Below, piece by piece: positions 48,084-61,111 of a stretch of DNA of 64,000 nt (the first letter of the stretch is position 1; each line of letters starts with the position of its first letter). The notes beneath the pieces are model-generated. The model was not told the DNA's origin. It did not search any database and saw only the letters and a program-made list of their open reading frames with translations. The position numbers and the translations under genes were made by a program. Source of the DNA: Solenopsis invicta (Eukaryota; Arthropoda; Insecta; Hymenoptera; Formicidae); assembly GCF_016802725.1 (NCBI RefSeq), contig NC_052668.1, positions 27,778,001-27,842,000 on the forward strand, in the 5' to 3' direction.

Positions 48084-49661
48084 TCAACCACGAGGACCCC
48101 TTCCAGTTTCATTATTATTAAAAAGTGGTAGTTGATATAATCGTAGGATTATAATTAAATAAGTGATGATCATCCCAACAAACTGAAAAACATGTTAATT
48201 TTATTTAATTGTTCTGATAACTCATATTATTTACATTGCAATTTGAAAGAAGCTTCTTTTCTACGGAAAATGTAATAAACTAATTAAATTATATACTCAC
48301 CCAACCGTACAAAGCATTGTTAATTTCGAAGAAATCGCACGCCGAAAATGCTACTCGATTCTGGTGCAGTTGAATCGAAAAATCATTGACCTCTTTTGTG
48401 ACACACTCTCCGTCCAGATTTCTGCGCAAAAAATTTTCTACGACATACAGATTGTGACTGCTGCTACAATAAAGATTTTGCTCACTATTCGAATCTTCCA
48501 ATGCAAATTGCACTTTTAGTTTCGATTGATCGATACTCGCTTCGTGCTTATCAAGACTCACAGAATTGCAGTTCAATATAATTTTGTGTATGATTCTTCC
48601 GGTGCTATTGGATTCTTCACACGCGAGTGTGCAAATCCAACAAATCAGGAAAAATTGCATGGAATATATAATGTAAAAGAAAAGAGGTGCCAGCAATAAA
48701 AAGTTGTTGTAGTTTATGATAGATAAAAGAAGGTATAGTGATATTATAGCCTCGGTGAAGCAATTCCCGGAGCAGAAGAGGAGATGAAGACTGTGAACAT
48801 CGTTTACCATGCTGGCAAGATCACAAATATCTGCACAACAGATTTTACAATTTGATTGTAATATCATCGCAAATTCTTCATAGATTGTATTAAATTACAT
48901 TTCGAGCTATATAAAATCTACATAATCAGGTTATATAATATTCGCAAAAACTCACCGGCATGCAATTCTCTGATGCGTCTAATCTTGAACGCGATCCATT
49001 GCACATCGGATAGCTTATCCAACTGACCAATCAATTTATTTAATGTTTGAAATCTGCGATATAGCACATAGACGACAACGTCGAAGACGAAGCTGTTGAT
49101 CAACGACTGCGCTACCATGTAGTAAAACAGCATGTATATTATATTAATATCTTTGTTTACTGGATATGAGAAGATACATTTATACATTTGAACAGTTGGC
49201 CACAGAAAGCACAAAGTGAACGTCATAAAAACTGCCAGCGCTTCGACAATTTCTATAGACTGGTCATTCATGGATATTTCTTTCCTGATCTTCTGATCAA
49301 GATCTTTCAATCTATCCATCAATTCTGGCCACTTGTCGTATTGCCTGATTCCAAAATAAATATAATAAATGGTTGATATGTAACGCATCATACAGTTTAG
49401 AAATAGTAAGTGTACGAAATAAACGATTCTGCTCTGATTAAATAAATAAAAATCTTCGAAGATATATTTTGTGTAGCGTATCGTAACATAGGACAACACA
49501 GTTATGTGAATTATACGTATGATTATTGTTACAGCTTTAGAACAATTTTGCGGATGTGCTACACCCACACCCAGGAGCCAGGAGGTGTACGTTATTGGAC
49601 GTAAAATGCGCTCTATTGACGGTGAGTTATCTTTCACTTGCACAGGGACCTTCTGCTCCAT
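48084..49661 (-). CDS. Insect gustatory receptor, three exons, 444 codons
   Basis: Exons on the minus strand: 49661-48956 (235 codons plus 1 base, donor G|GTGAGT), 48830-48301 (acceptor GTGCAG, donor TGG|GTGAGT) and 48182-48084 (acceptor TTTTTCAG, stop TGA at 48084-48086). Introns are 125 and 118 bp, phases 1 and 0, and all joints keep the frame. The product has about seven hydrophobic segments (about residues 44-66, 79-104, 138-160, 172-200, then two in exon 2 and one in exon 3). It has family marks: CDLASMVND after the first intron, STGRIIHK, VNDFSIQLHQNRVAFSACDFF and a last segment with TYLIIILRL, close to the TY.....QF signature of insect Gr proteins. These are ligand-gated cation channels in the membrane of taste neurons. 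A loop of about 57 residues between IILN and TKEVND seems longer than usual. No break is seen. Ligand and orthology group cannot be set from here. Confidence 0.93.
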
Positions 49662-50265
49662 TGTTGCCTTTTATTATCTTGCTAGTCGACTCTTATTATT
49701 TTGCAAACGAGAATATGTCTGCTGATTACATATTAAAAATCCTCGTTATACAAAATATTTTATAGAAAGTATAGTAAATCTTATCTAGAAACGAAACACT
49801 CTGAGAAGCACACGCGTCGTGAATTTTCCCTGATGTTTCATGAACAACGAAGAACGTTCTACTTATTGTGCACCATTAAATTACGTGCCATTTATAAGTT
49901 TAGCACGATATTATCAAATTAAATGCATTTAATTTATTAAAGTAAAATCTATTTTAACATTTAATCGATTTTAATCGCATTTAATACTTAATTAATAAAG
50001 TAGTTAATCAAGCTTAGAACGTGCAGATATAAACAATAGAAGATAGTGATCAAATTTAAAATATTACGAAAGTAAAATTATTTTTTTGTAAGTGGATGGA
50101 TGTATTACGATATTATTAAAATATTAGAATTTTATATTGCTCTAATTTAAATATTTACATTATTTTGCACTTTATATCTATTAATACATTGTACATCAAT
50201 TAAATAAATTTTTATTTTCCTGAAGAAATTATATTTTCGTGCTTTTTCTTGAGTATCAATACATA
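49662..50265 (-). promoter_or_regulatory. Upstream flank of the gustatory receptor (copy B of the duplication), likely holding its promoter
   Basis: It lies directly 5' of the receptor start codon and is paralogous to 41456-42060. Conservation between copies is strong across the first about 400 bp, for instance AAATTACGTGCCATTTATAA, but this may only reflect recent duplication. Promoter content is inferred from position. The duplicate ends at CTTGAGTATC, followed by TACATA and the inserted element. Confidence 0.5.
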
Positions 50266-51352
50266 GGAGAATGTGGGGTGAAGTGGGACATGGGGTGAAG
50301 TGGGACAATTCTACTATAGAATATTCGTAGTGAAATTTCAAAGCAACCAATAGTCATTTATTGTACGTAAAACCAAACCATTTTAGATTAGTCTTTCGTA
50401 AACGTACACGCACATTTTGCTGCTCTGTCATAACAACTATAATTTTTTTTTAAAAAAAGTTTTTTTCCGACATTTACAAAGTTTTTATTTTCAATAGTCT
50501 TTCTCACAATTTGAAGAAGGTAAATATATGCAAAGTTCTCGTTTGTTGTTTAGTTTTATGATTGCAAAGAGTTTTTATACGAAACTAACATATTTTCGAT
50601 AATACGCGTCATAATTTCAAAACATTGGATTTGGAGTGAAGAGGGAGATTTTTTGTGGGGTAAAGTGGGACACGCAATTAAAGCTAAAGGTCACGAGCAT
50701 GCTCACGTGCGTGACCACAGCGCAGCTCAAGTCGCTATATCTCGTCGATATGACAGGTATCCTAACCTCAATAGTCAACTTTGGTGCTTAATACCTCTTC
50801 AACCTCATCTGAAGACAATTTTTGTATTATTTGTATAGATACCATTCCGAAGGTGTTAAATTGAAATAATTCAATCAAATGCAACACATGTACTCGGCCA
50901 ATTCATCTGAGATGTACAAACATCTCATGCGGCTACTACACATGTGTTTATTGTGATTCCTCGTGACTCAGATTAATTTTAATGCCTTTTTTCAACACAA
51001 TTACTAATTATCCTATTATATTTTCATTCTCTAATTATTAAATAAACATTACAAATTCTATTTCAGACGATTCTTACTTGATTTTTGGTCAAATTTGGCC
51101 AAAAATTATCGTGTTCCATTTTATCCCTCAGTGTATTCCACTTTACCCCACAATTTGTTGAGATGGCCAAAAACTCACTTTTTGAAAAATCAGAAAAAAA
51201 ATATAATAAAAAATATAATTTTGAAATTGAGCATAGAAAGTTAGCTAATGAAATTTTCTATCGAATGGATATCTCAAGTTTATAAAAATATGATTTTTTT
51301 TAATTTTTTTACGGAAAAATAAAAACGTGTCCCACTTTACCCCACATTTCTC
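50266..51352. mobile_element. DNA transposon-like element with repeated GTGGGGTAAAGTGGGAC motifs
   Basis: It is bounded by TACATA at 50260-50265 and 51353-51358, a 6-bp target duplication, and confirmed by the paralogous flank, which lacks it. Ends: GGAGAATGTGGGGTGAAGTG and, inverted, GAGAAATGTGGGGTAAAGTG. The terminal motif is repeated inside: direct copies near 50290 and 50653, weaker near 50635, and inverted copies near 51115-51155 and 51331. It is 1,087 bp long. The frames within it (61 and 66 codons) show no transposase motif, so it is non-autonomous. The superfamily is uncertain. A smaller relative may lie at 58226-58460. Confidence 0.75.
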
Positions 51353-53342
51353 TACATAATACATTAACAGAAAATAAATTCAATGAGAAAAAGAGAATTC
51401 CATTTGTAATTTTTTATAATTAATTATTATTTACAATTAGATACTAAACCAACGAAAATTACCAACACATTACAATTTTTTTTTTCTTTGAATTGGCTTG
51501 ACAGATCATAAAATTCTTTTGTAGAATAAAAGTACGCACTAAAAAAAAGTGTGATACGAAAGATTTTAAAAGAAAATCGCAAGAAAAGTTAAAAATTTAT
51601 TTATTTTTGGTTTGTGAATTTGTCAATCGAGGTTAACTTTTGTCATTTACTGACGCTCTGTAACTCGTATGTATAAAATGAGACCGTCCCACCGTGCAGA
51701 AAACTCTAACAAACAACTGACTGTATGCCATTCTAATCAAAAGCCTAACCAAAAAGTTTAGTCCCTGAATAGCAGTACGTATATAAATTTCATTTAGCGC
51801 ACATGAACGATTACAAACAGAGCAGCAATTGTGTGCAGCAGTAATTGATAGGTCTTTTCGCAGATGGCGCTATAATCGAAAAACATAGACAGATGTATGC
51901 GTTGGACAAAAAACATTAGCTTGTTGATAGCGCTTTCCCTTTACCTTTTAACTCGCGCGCGAATCTACCGTACCGACGTCGAGGAAGTTTAATATAGTCG
52001 ATAATTTCATAGAGTAAAAATTTGGTTGAACTAAATTTTTATTCTATATATATACATTGAGAAAAATAATATGATTACATTAACAAAACTTATATGATTG
52101 AGTGTTTCTGGTGAAACTAAGCAGAATTTCTGGTTATAACAAAATTTTGGTTATTAAAATTAAAATGTTTAATAGATTTTTAGTACATTAAATTACAGTA
52201 TTAAAAAAAAGTTATTTTAATGTAATGTACACGCCTTATTATGTGCACTGCAATATTCTTTTGCCTTTTGTATGCTAATGCGCGTAAACAAATACAATTT
52301 CCAGGACTCTTTTCGATGTCCGTGCTCATTATAAATATATATATATATAATAATAATATTTATTCATTATAACTCTTTATTTATAATTGTATGTTATGCA
52401 AATAATGAAATTTTATTTATTAGTGTAAAATCATGATTTGCCGATTTTTGAAAAAAAGCATTTTGTTCTAAAAATTATATTTGTACAAAAAAAACGAAGA
52501 ACAAAATTAATTGTAAGTATTGTTTTAGAAAAAGAAAATTATGAACTTTAAAAAAAGAAAAATCTGTTCTAATATTCGATTAAAAAAAAAAGTGTAATTA
52601 TTTCAATAGATGCTGTTGAAATATTTAGAAACGTACTTGAAAAATAGAATCAGAAATATATCTAAAAAGTAAAAAAAATTAATTATGTTATAAATATTGT
52701 TATAACAAAAATAATGTTTATTATGTATATATTATATAAATATTATTTCAAAAGATACGAGTTATAATTCTTATAAAGTACAATTACGATAATTATTGTT
52801 ATAATACATACAAATAAAAGAAAAATTTTATTGATGACCAGTAAACGCTTTAAATTTTATCACTTTTAAAAGAATTTTCTATCAATAAAACTATTTTTTT
52901 TATTAAAGTACTCAATTTCAAATATTATCGAAAAACATACAAAAATTACTATCTCATTTGGGTATAAATCCAAGCTAGATTTTTCTAAGCGTCTTGTTTA
53001 AACATTCAATGCAAATAAAATAAAAGTGTCGTACGGTGACTATTAGAACAAAAAGTTTAAAGTAAATTTATCAACAATTGAAAATAATACCATACAGAAG
53101 TGTTAATTGAATAAAACTTTCTTTTGGGTTTTCAAAAGATTTACTGACGTAGTTGAGAGTTACAGAGTAGAATTGATAATACAAAATCTTGAAATCTTGA
53201 CGATTCGTGTCAATGAATAAGAAAATTTAAACTGATAATCCATAACTTTTTGAGAAATATTAATTTTCTACAATACAAACATCTGACACATTATCAGACT
53301 GCAGAGGGACATTAATTTGAGAATTTGCTATAACACACAAAT

Positions 53343-53368
<26 letters not shown>
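53343..53368. repeat. (AC)n microsatellite
   Basis: An uninterrupted run of about 13 AC units. Confidence 0.9.
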
Positions 53369-53373
<5 letters not shown>

Positions 53374-54659
53374 GAGTAGGGAAAAAGAGAAAGATACACA
53401 ATAGCTACGCGCTTACACATAAATACGATGTATAAATTAGATCGGGCAATCTTCACGCCTTAGATAATGTTTAAGGGATCCGGAACTTTTCGTACACCCT
53501 ATGTATAAAATCTCATATAAAATATTATTTGATCACTAAGATCCGCTCTAACCGTTATTGGCTTTTTCTCGATTTTAATTGTGTGCATGTATGGATATTC
53601 TCCCTAAATTGAAAAAGATGTAGGGAAATCTAACAATGAATAAAGGTACATCTGTTATACGTGTGGTATTTTTCGTGCGAGCAAGACGATTGACATCGTC
53701 AGGACAAAGATGAAATAATCGTTTGTCTGCAGTTGATAGAGTGATGTTAGAATAACCGCTATAGAAATGCGAATAGAATGGAATTGAATTTCTTTCGCGA
53801 CACTTCCCAGACTATTCAACTCTATTAAATTCTGTTTTGATAAATCGGACTATTCAATTCTACTAGACTGTATGAGAAATGTGCGTCGGTACGCATTTTA
53901 CGCGCCGGTTTTTCCATGCTCAGCGTCGTAAATCATAGCCCTTGCCAATAGACCTGTAGGTGCTCGCTATTCGATAATATATGTCGCAGAACTATTCCAT
54001 AAATCATATGCGTCAACGCGTGCGATAATATTGGCAAATGATTTCGGTTTCCTACCTTTCCCTCAATCGTACAGTCATGCTCGTTTAAAGAATCGTGTTA
54101 TGCATTGCCAAAGCGTATGTGCGTTTACCTTGAAAATGTCACAATATACAACATACGTTTAATATAACTTTGCTTCGGTATTTTCTTTTTTTTTCTTACA
54201 GTTGAACCTCCCGTAAAAGAACATTGCAAATAAATTGCAAATTGTTTTGCAAATGTTATTTTACAAAGCAAACTAGGAAAGAGAAAGGGGTGATAGAAAA
54301 TCATTTTTTCTTAAACCAACTCAGTAAATTACTAAGTGATATAATTCTTATGAGCACAGGTTAGTCATACAGTTCTACATTAATCATTTTATAGATAGAA
54401 AAGTTCATCGTACACATGAAGAACGAATGTAATTTATAATTTACTGAAGAGAGAAAGAAAAATGTATTTGTGAAGTAAAAAAGGGGAGGATTATATAACT
54501 AATGTCATAAAAGACACATTTATTTATAAAAAATCACAAATTTTATGTAAGCTTTTTACAAATCTTATATAAGATTCGATTATAAATACCCAAAATTTGG
54601 GTATAAATAATATCTTAAGTAAAGAAGAAGATGATATTATGAATCGTGTAAATATTATA

Positions 54660-54990
54660 CATAGACTCTTATTATCTCCGTTATTAGGTGACGACTGCTA
54701 GTAATTACATATGGAAGTATTTGTTCAGTAGTCTGCCATTATGCAATGATGATAATATGTCAATATACACAAGCCGATATTTGTTATAATAAGGCATTTT
54801 TATTTTTAGACATTTCGTAACTTTTTCAAGGTCTATTTTAACATTTGCTTACACATATTTTTTTATTTTCTTTAAACTTGAACTTATTATCACATTATCT
54901 ATGTACATTAGAATGATTTTTGTTATTTACTTTTTCAATTATATATATATTTTGAGTCATGCAAAATTACACAACATGATAAATTTAATC
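54660..54990. repeat. Dispersed repeat, paralogous to 4020-4640
   Basis: It shows GACGACTGCTAGTAATTACA, GTCAATATACACAAGC, GTTATAATAAGGCATTTTTA and TTTTTCAAGGTCTATTTTAA in the same order as the copy in the left half. Confidence 0.6.
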
Positions 54991-55160
54991 AAAATATGGA
55001 TTATTAACAAAAGTTATTATATAAAATGTAAATAAATAATTATAATATTATTTTTTCCTTTATTGGCTTTTAAGAAGTCATCAACCAATCACAGACTGTA
55101 TTAATATCTTAAGACATTATTTACGTCTTGAAATAAAATTTGACTATAAATATCTACCTT

Positions 55161-55163
<3 letters not shown>

Positions 55164-55195
<32 letters not shown>
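55164..55195. repeat. (GA)n microsatellite
   Basis: About 16 GA units. Confidence 0.9.
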
Positions 55196-55200
<5 letters not shown>

Positions 55201-56442
55201 CTTTCTTACATACTAATAAAAAGTGTCACAAAACAGAAACTTATTAAATAATTTTTGTAAACATTTTACGAATTGCAACGTATATTAAATTGTAAAATAA
55301 AATAATTTTTTAAATTTCTTTGACATAAAAAATATTTTTTAAAAGTAATTTCTTTGTTGTACTAGTAAATATTACGCAACATATACACATCTATAAATGC
55401 AGCCATAAAGTCTCAAAAGCTGTCATAATGCAAATAGTCCATGAGCCTTTCCCGTACATAATACGTCAGATTTATTTACACATTATGTTGCACGTTAAAT
55501 TTAATTATAATATTTGAAAGCCGCGTTCAATGTTTCAAGCTGTTTTAAAGTTAGAAAAAATTAATACTTTCATCAAACTTCTTAAAATTATAAAAAGTAT
55601 ACACCTATAAGTCTGTGCAAAACTAAACCTCAACTTTCACAAAAACACTGAATACTAATGACAGTGGCCTGCAGTATTTAATAGGCTGTAGTAAATAAAT
55701 TTTAACGGTTGTTTTTCGAAATTAACGCACTATACGAGATATAGTATTTCCACTATCTCATACCTAACGACCACTCTCTTTCCTTTATATAAATTCCTAT
55801 TAACATTTTGCTTATATTTCTTGAATAAATTAAAATATTAAATGCTTGCCAGTAATTTGCATAATTTACAATTTGTTTTAAGAAATATTAATTTACTTTT
55901 TACAGGTTTTACGTGTGTAGGTAATAATTATTATTTAAATTTATTTTAAATTGAACATTATTGAAATTTTACATAAGTTAATATAAATTTATTAGAAATT
56001 ATATTATTAATTTAATTATTGGCAAATTAGTACTATTATTTATTATAAGTACCCAAAAAGTTAAACATGCTGAAACATAGAAGTAGTAAACCTTATCAGA
56101 TTTGCTTGCTGTTTTTGTGCCAGACTAACATTAATGCAGCATGTGTCGTATACGAAATTTATACAAAAATTTATATGTTTAAAAGTTATGATTTTAATAA
56201 TAATTGTATAAATATTAACATTGGCTTGTTAATGATATTCCAAAATGTTATTAAATTCAAAATTATTTTAACGTAAAACATTGCATCAATAATTATCAAG
56301 ATTGATGTCAACACAGTTATTCATATTAGTGATTGATAATCAACTTGACATGTACACAACGTAGATGATATTGATAGGCTGATTAACTTTGTTGTAATAA
56401 TCATCCGTCATACGTACATTCAATATTTTACATATTGTTTTA

Positions 56443-56706
56443 GGCCCGTATTTAAAACACGCTTAAAAGTTGGTAGCGCCTTTTTGTCATTCAGTTCTTG
56501 TTTTACTGTAATAAACAATAAGGATAAAATGACAAAAAATGCGATACCATTAAGGTCTATCTACATCTATCATAATATCAATCGTAAGCTTCTTACGATG
56601 ATTGTAACATTTGTCCATATCAACAGCCGATGATCGTTTACAATTGAAGCGTAACGACAAATATAAACGAACATTTATGTTTATCAGCGCCTTCAGAATA
56701 CGGGCC
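56443..56706. mobile_element. MITE with GGCCCGTATT ends
   Basis: It starts GGCCCGTATTTAAAACACGC and ends CTTCAGAATACGGGCC. TTA-like bases lie at the left side and ATTA at the right. GTAGCGCC and CAGCGCC inside are similarly placed. 264 bp, without a coding frame. The end type is reminiscent of Harbinger-like MITEs, which I cannot confirm. Confidence 0.6.
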
Positions 56707-56785
56707 ATTAAATATTAGCGATGTATTAGTTATGTTTGATTAAAAAAAAAATAAATTTTAAAAATTATAAAATTTAAAAATTTAA

Positions 56786-56996
56786 AATATAAAATATAAA
56801 ATATAAAATTAAAATATAAAATATAAAATATAAAATATAAAATATAAAATATAAAATATAAAATATAAAATATAAAATATAAAATATAAAATATAAAATA
56901 TAAAATATAAAATATAAAATATAAAATATAAAATATAAAATATAAAATATAAAATTAAAATATAAAAATATAAAAATAATAAAATATAAAATATAA
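56786..56996. repeat. Heptamer satellite (ATAAAAT)n
   Basis: About 210 bp of a 7-base unit with few interruptions. It creates artificial frames of FYILYFI repeats on the minus strand. Confidence 0.95.
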
Positions 56997-58225
56997 ACAT
57001 TTTTAAATATGTTGAATCTGTCAATAGAATACATATATGTTTTTTTCCATGTCGTTACTTATTACTATATAAATCCGAAAGCTTGCTAGTGTTGTGAAAA
57101 AAAATCATGTCGCAATATGTCAACAACGTGTGTTGCTCACATGGGCCTCATATGTCGACTTAATAAATATATCGTCGACATGTCAATGCGCAGACGTGAG
57201 TGCACTATGTCAGCTCAATACTGACGTTTTGCAATTTGAGTGTATATTAAAAAAAAAAAAATACAACCTGTGTCAAAATATATCAAGAAAATATATCAAT
57301 ACAAAAGTACTTTTAAGATTTATTTAAATTTAATCAACTTGAATCGACTCGATTAACGATATCTTATCAATAATTAAAATCATTCAGAGAACTTACACAA
57401 TTTTATTTTATCTAACTCTATTTCTTGGAAATACAAAAATTAATATATTTTCTTTTTTTAATAATATTTAGTTGAAGAAACGTGTTTACTTATTTCTGTT
57501 CAAATTTGTTCACTGATATAAGAGTGAATCGAAGTAATTGCAGTGTGCGCGTTTACGTTAAATATCGGATTGTAACACAAATCGCATGTACTTTGCAGCA
57601 AGATTAGTAACATCCGAGCGCACGCGTATGCGCGTATCAGATCTGTATACATATTTACACAAAAAATTTGTGATCTTTATACTGATTTGCATTGTCTCAC
57701 CATGATGGCTAAAATTAGCGGAAAAAAGAGAACGTATATTGCCAAAATTCATGGTCTTTTCAAAGAAACGACTGATTACACGATTGCGACTAATGCTTGG
57801 GTACACACACGCGCAGATGTACACATGTATTTGAATACATCTAATCCGAACAGCAAGGTCCTTTAAGTCTTCTTATACCGAGAAAAGACCAGACTCCACG
57901 GGAATCTTCTCAACCGGGAGTACAATCTGTATCAAAAATATCCAACATTCTAATATTGTTAGACTATTGCAGATCCCCATATTGTGAAAAATGTGCACAA
58001 TGTAGTTTTCATTTCTGCATTAGAATATACTTGAAAGCCAATTATTGGGCCACATTTTTATTTTTATAATTGTTTGTTATTATAATTAATCTTGTCAATA
58101 ACCATTAATGCTAAGTTAATGTTTTATTATTTTCTTCAATATTTAGGAACAAATTCAATTTTTCTACGAAATATGCTAGCGAAGAAATGTAATAAATATT
58201 ACATTTGTAAAGTGTTGTTATAGGG

Positions 58226-58460
58226 GAAGGTGGTGCAAGACAGTATTAGTTAAGATTTGATGATGAATAGAAGTTTTCAATTAACTTTATTTATCTTTAT
58301 TTCTTAAATATTCTGTGGATATCAGTCTCTTTCAATATAACTATCATTAAACAAAATCTTTAAAAAATTATAACCTTTATTTTTAAAAAAATTTAAAAAG
58401 ACATTGTTTCCCGTCTTGTCCCACAGATGGAGTAAGACGGGGTACTGTCTTACCAGTGTT
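58226..58460. mobile_element. Possible small relative of the GTGGGGTAAAGTGGGAC element
   Basis: It starts AAGGTGGTGCAAGACAGTA and ends near GTACTGTCTTACCAGTG, an imperfect inverted pair, with CCGTCTTGTCCCAC and AGTAAGACGGGG inside. The iterated G-rich motif on one strand resembles the layout of 50266-51352. Limits are approximate. Confidence 0.4.
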
Positions 58461-60739
58461 AAATATCGCTGTAATAACGTAGTAATAATAATTTAATGTT
58501 TACTGAATCTAGAATCAAAATTATATGACATACTTATATTTAATATTATAATATATATATATATATATATATGTATATAACATTTGCATGCTATAAAAGA
58601 TTAAAGAGGAATAGGGATAGCAATATAACCTAACACAAAAACAAATTTTTAAAAATGATTTTAAAAATATAAATTTAAAAAAATGTTTGTTATAAAATTA
58701 TATATTTAAATTCAAATAAAAAGAAAATATTGCAGAATTGCATGTACAAATGTATGACGTACACATGAAATCTTCTCCGCACATGGACTGAAAATCAATA
58801 ATATAATATATGTAATGTATACTTATACATTAGCAGTAAAACTACACTCAACTTATCGAATAACTATTTGAATTATTTTAATCTAAAAATTTTGAAAATG
58901 AGATTAGGCCTTGTTAATTATTCTGTAGAGGATATTGCCACCTTGACCTTGACATATGTTGTCAAGCATTATATTGATACTGATCACAGTTCGAAATCGT
59001 AATAACTTGGTTAATTAAAACGTGGTCAATCGCGACAACAATTGAGTTATTTTACACCTTTTAGGTTTCGTCCTTCCGTAGAAAAAGCGGGTTAAAGCTC
59101 CAGGTAAAGTTTACTTTACTAAGAAATACACATTTATCAACTCTCCATGATCACAGTAATTTACAATTTAATACACATTTAAAATAAACTCATTAATAAC
59201 TTTTTACTAAAGGATGAGCGCTGACTACAACTTTCTGAAGGTCACTAGGATCATCACCTTGACGACCCTATATGTCAAGGTCGTTGGGGCAGCATTCTCA
59301 ATAATGCATATTACTTTAACCCGTTGAAATGTTAAAACGCCCGCCCACGTTATCAAAATCCCATTATTGTAATTTAGCATTACTCAAAAGTTAAATTATA
59401 AAGAAAAGTATTTTCGTCTTTTCTCTACGAATAGAGATATCGTGATGCAAAGTTTGAAATGTCAATTTTTCATATAAGATACGTCATTATTGCCCAGAAT
59501 TTTTTCTCCCTTTCACATTTTCTACACCAGATAACACTCGCCTAACTATTACAACGCTTGCCTATTTACCGAAGTCATCGCTTAACCGCGTTCAATTAGT
59601 TAGCGTTCGCTGCAAGTTTGACAGTTGGTGATAATGAGGCTTTCCAACTAGGATATATTGAGTCCATTTCCTTCTTATAAATATGAAATGGTGTACACTT
59701 TCTGCACTTAAGTGAAATAGATATATGTTTAAAATTTGATAAAAGCGAAAAGGAAAATTCTAATGCAATCAAATGCAGTCCAGTGCAAAAAACAAACCTA
59801 TTGACATGACAATGAGCTCCAATTGTTATGTAAGGTTTTTATTAAAATATAATTACAGCTCTAAATTTAATTTTTGATACGCTAATGACTAAAACATAAT
59901 TTTATTTCTATTTACAACTTAAATGACGTTTATTATAAATAAACATAATTACCGAATGTTAAACAAAAAATATTTTTGGAAAATTGATGACACCAACTTA
60001 TTTTACAAGTCCGTATTTAGCTTTTTATAGCGTCAAACAGTGTAATATTTTGTCGCAATTAGAACATTTTGTGTTGGACACAATGTTACACTGTGTCATC
60101 CATGTATGTTGTTGGAAAACAATCAATGTTGTTGTATGTACAAACTTATTAAAAATTATCTCGTACTATTTTTTAGAAAATTTATTTTGGTGCACACATG
60201 TGCACTTACAGACCCCGATAAGAATACTGTGCAAATATTTTACAACAATGATATCACAAATAGACGATAAAATTTTGCATTACTTAATTGCTCTAAGATA
60301 CATTATAATGCAGGAATTTTATCGAAATAAAATTTCTCATTAATATTTGTCAATTATTAGACAAATCTAATTCAAGATAAATATTTTAGAATTATTTAAA
60401 AGACCGTTTAAGTCTTTATTTAATATGTTACCATGTTTAATGTGTATTATTTCGTACTGCAATATTTCTACATTACAATTAAAAATTATAATCATGCATT
60501 TTTGTAAACATTTATTTGGATTAATTACATTTCTAAAATGTTTTACATATAACGCAGCTAAAATTGTTTTTTTTTCAATTGTTAAACAATTTCTTTCTAA
60601 ATTTAATTTTGCAAATATATGATCCCAAATAGCAGTATAATTGCAAGTTGTTGACAACTTGTCACAAATATTCTTATAGTTGTCAGCAAAGCAACAGAAG
60701 GGGGTATCCTCTTATCATTACGTTCTTGCCAGCAATAGT

Positions 60740-60901
60740 TTTCAAAATATAATACCGGCAAGTTTCCAACAACTTATCAGCATTATACTTATCACAAGTT
60801 ACAAATGGAAATTGTTGCTCACAGATTGCTGTAAACAATTTTCAATATGTAGTAATGGCAAGTTTTAAACAACTTACGACAATATACTTATCACAGATTG
60901 A
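60740..60901. repeat. Tandem repeat, about 98-bp period, two units
   Basis: TTTTCAAAATATAATACCGG...CAACAACTTATCAGCATTATACTTATCACA and TTTTCAATATGTAGTAATGG...CAACTTACGACAATATACTTATCACA are about 98 bp apart. A third partial unit may precede them (GCAAGTTGTTGACAACTTG near 60642). Confidence 0.6.
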
Positions 60902-61111
60902 CTTCAATAATTTTTCTACATTTGCTCGACAGTAAAACTCGGCATATTGATACTAAATTGACTAAAACGTTTGATTGCATTAAATAAAAAAAAAACAACG
61001 TAATAGCAATTAACAAACAGTTTAATCTGTGCAATGGTTTGCTTTAGATTGAGTTATCATGTTTTGCTATCTGGGATGCTACCACAAAGATGAGTTGACA
61101 TACGAGGTGTG

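Larger units (their letters stand above)
51353..56442. other. AT-rich intergenic stretch
   Basis: The first about 40 bp continue the receptor flank. Otherwise I see no gene: short AT-rich repeats, an isolated mariner-type end (CGTACACCCTATGTATA) near 53492, AC and GA microsatellites, and the repeat at 54660-54990. Frames of up to 69 codons are chance. Confidence 0.4.
56997..61102. other. AT-rich intergenic stretch, no recognised gene
   Basis: The frames at 57558-57824 (minus, 88 codons), 59984-60343 (plus, 119 codons) and 60367-60657 (minus, 96 codons) are longer than most here but show no motif I know. A repeat of about 110 bp near 59395-59510 matches 43320-43430 (CTCTACG...GAGATATCG.. then ACGTCATTATT). 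A motif TCAAGGT/ACCTTGA recurs near 58940-59290. Confidence 0.35.

Noticed and set aside
56774..57034. Two minus-strand frames of FYILYFI repeats
   Set aside because: They are translations of the heptamer satellite.
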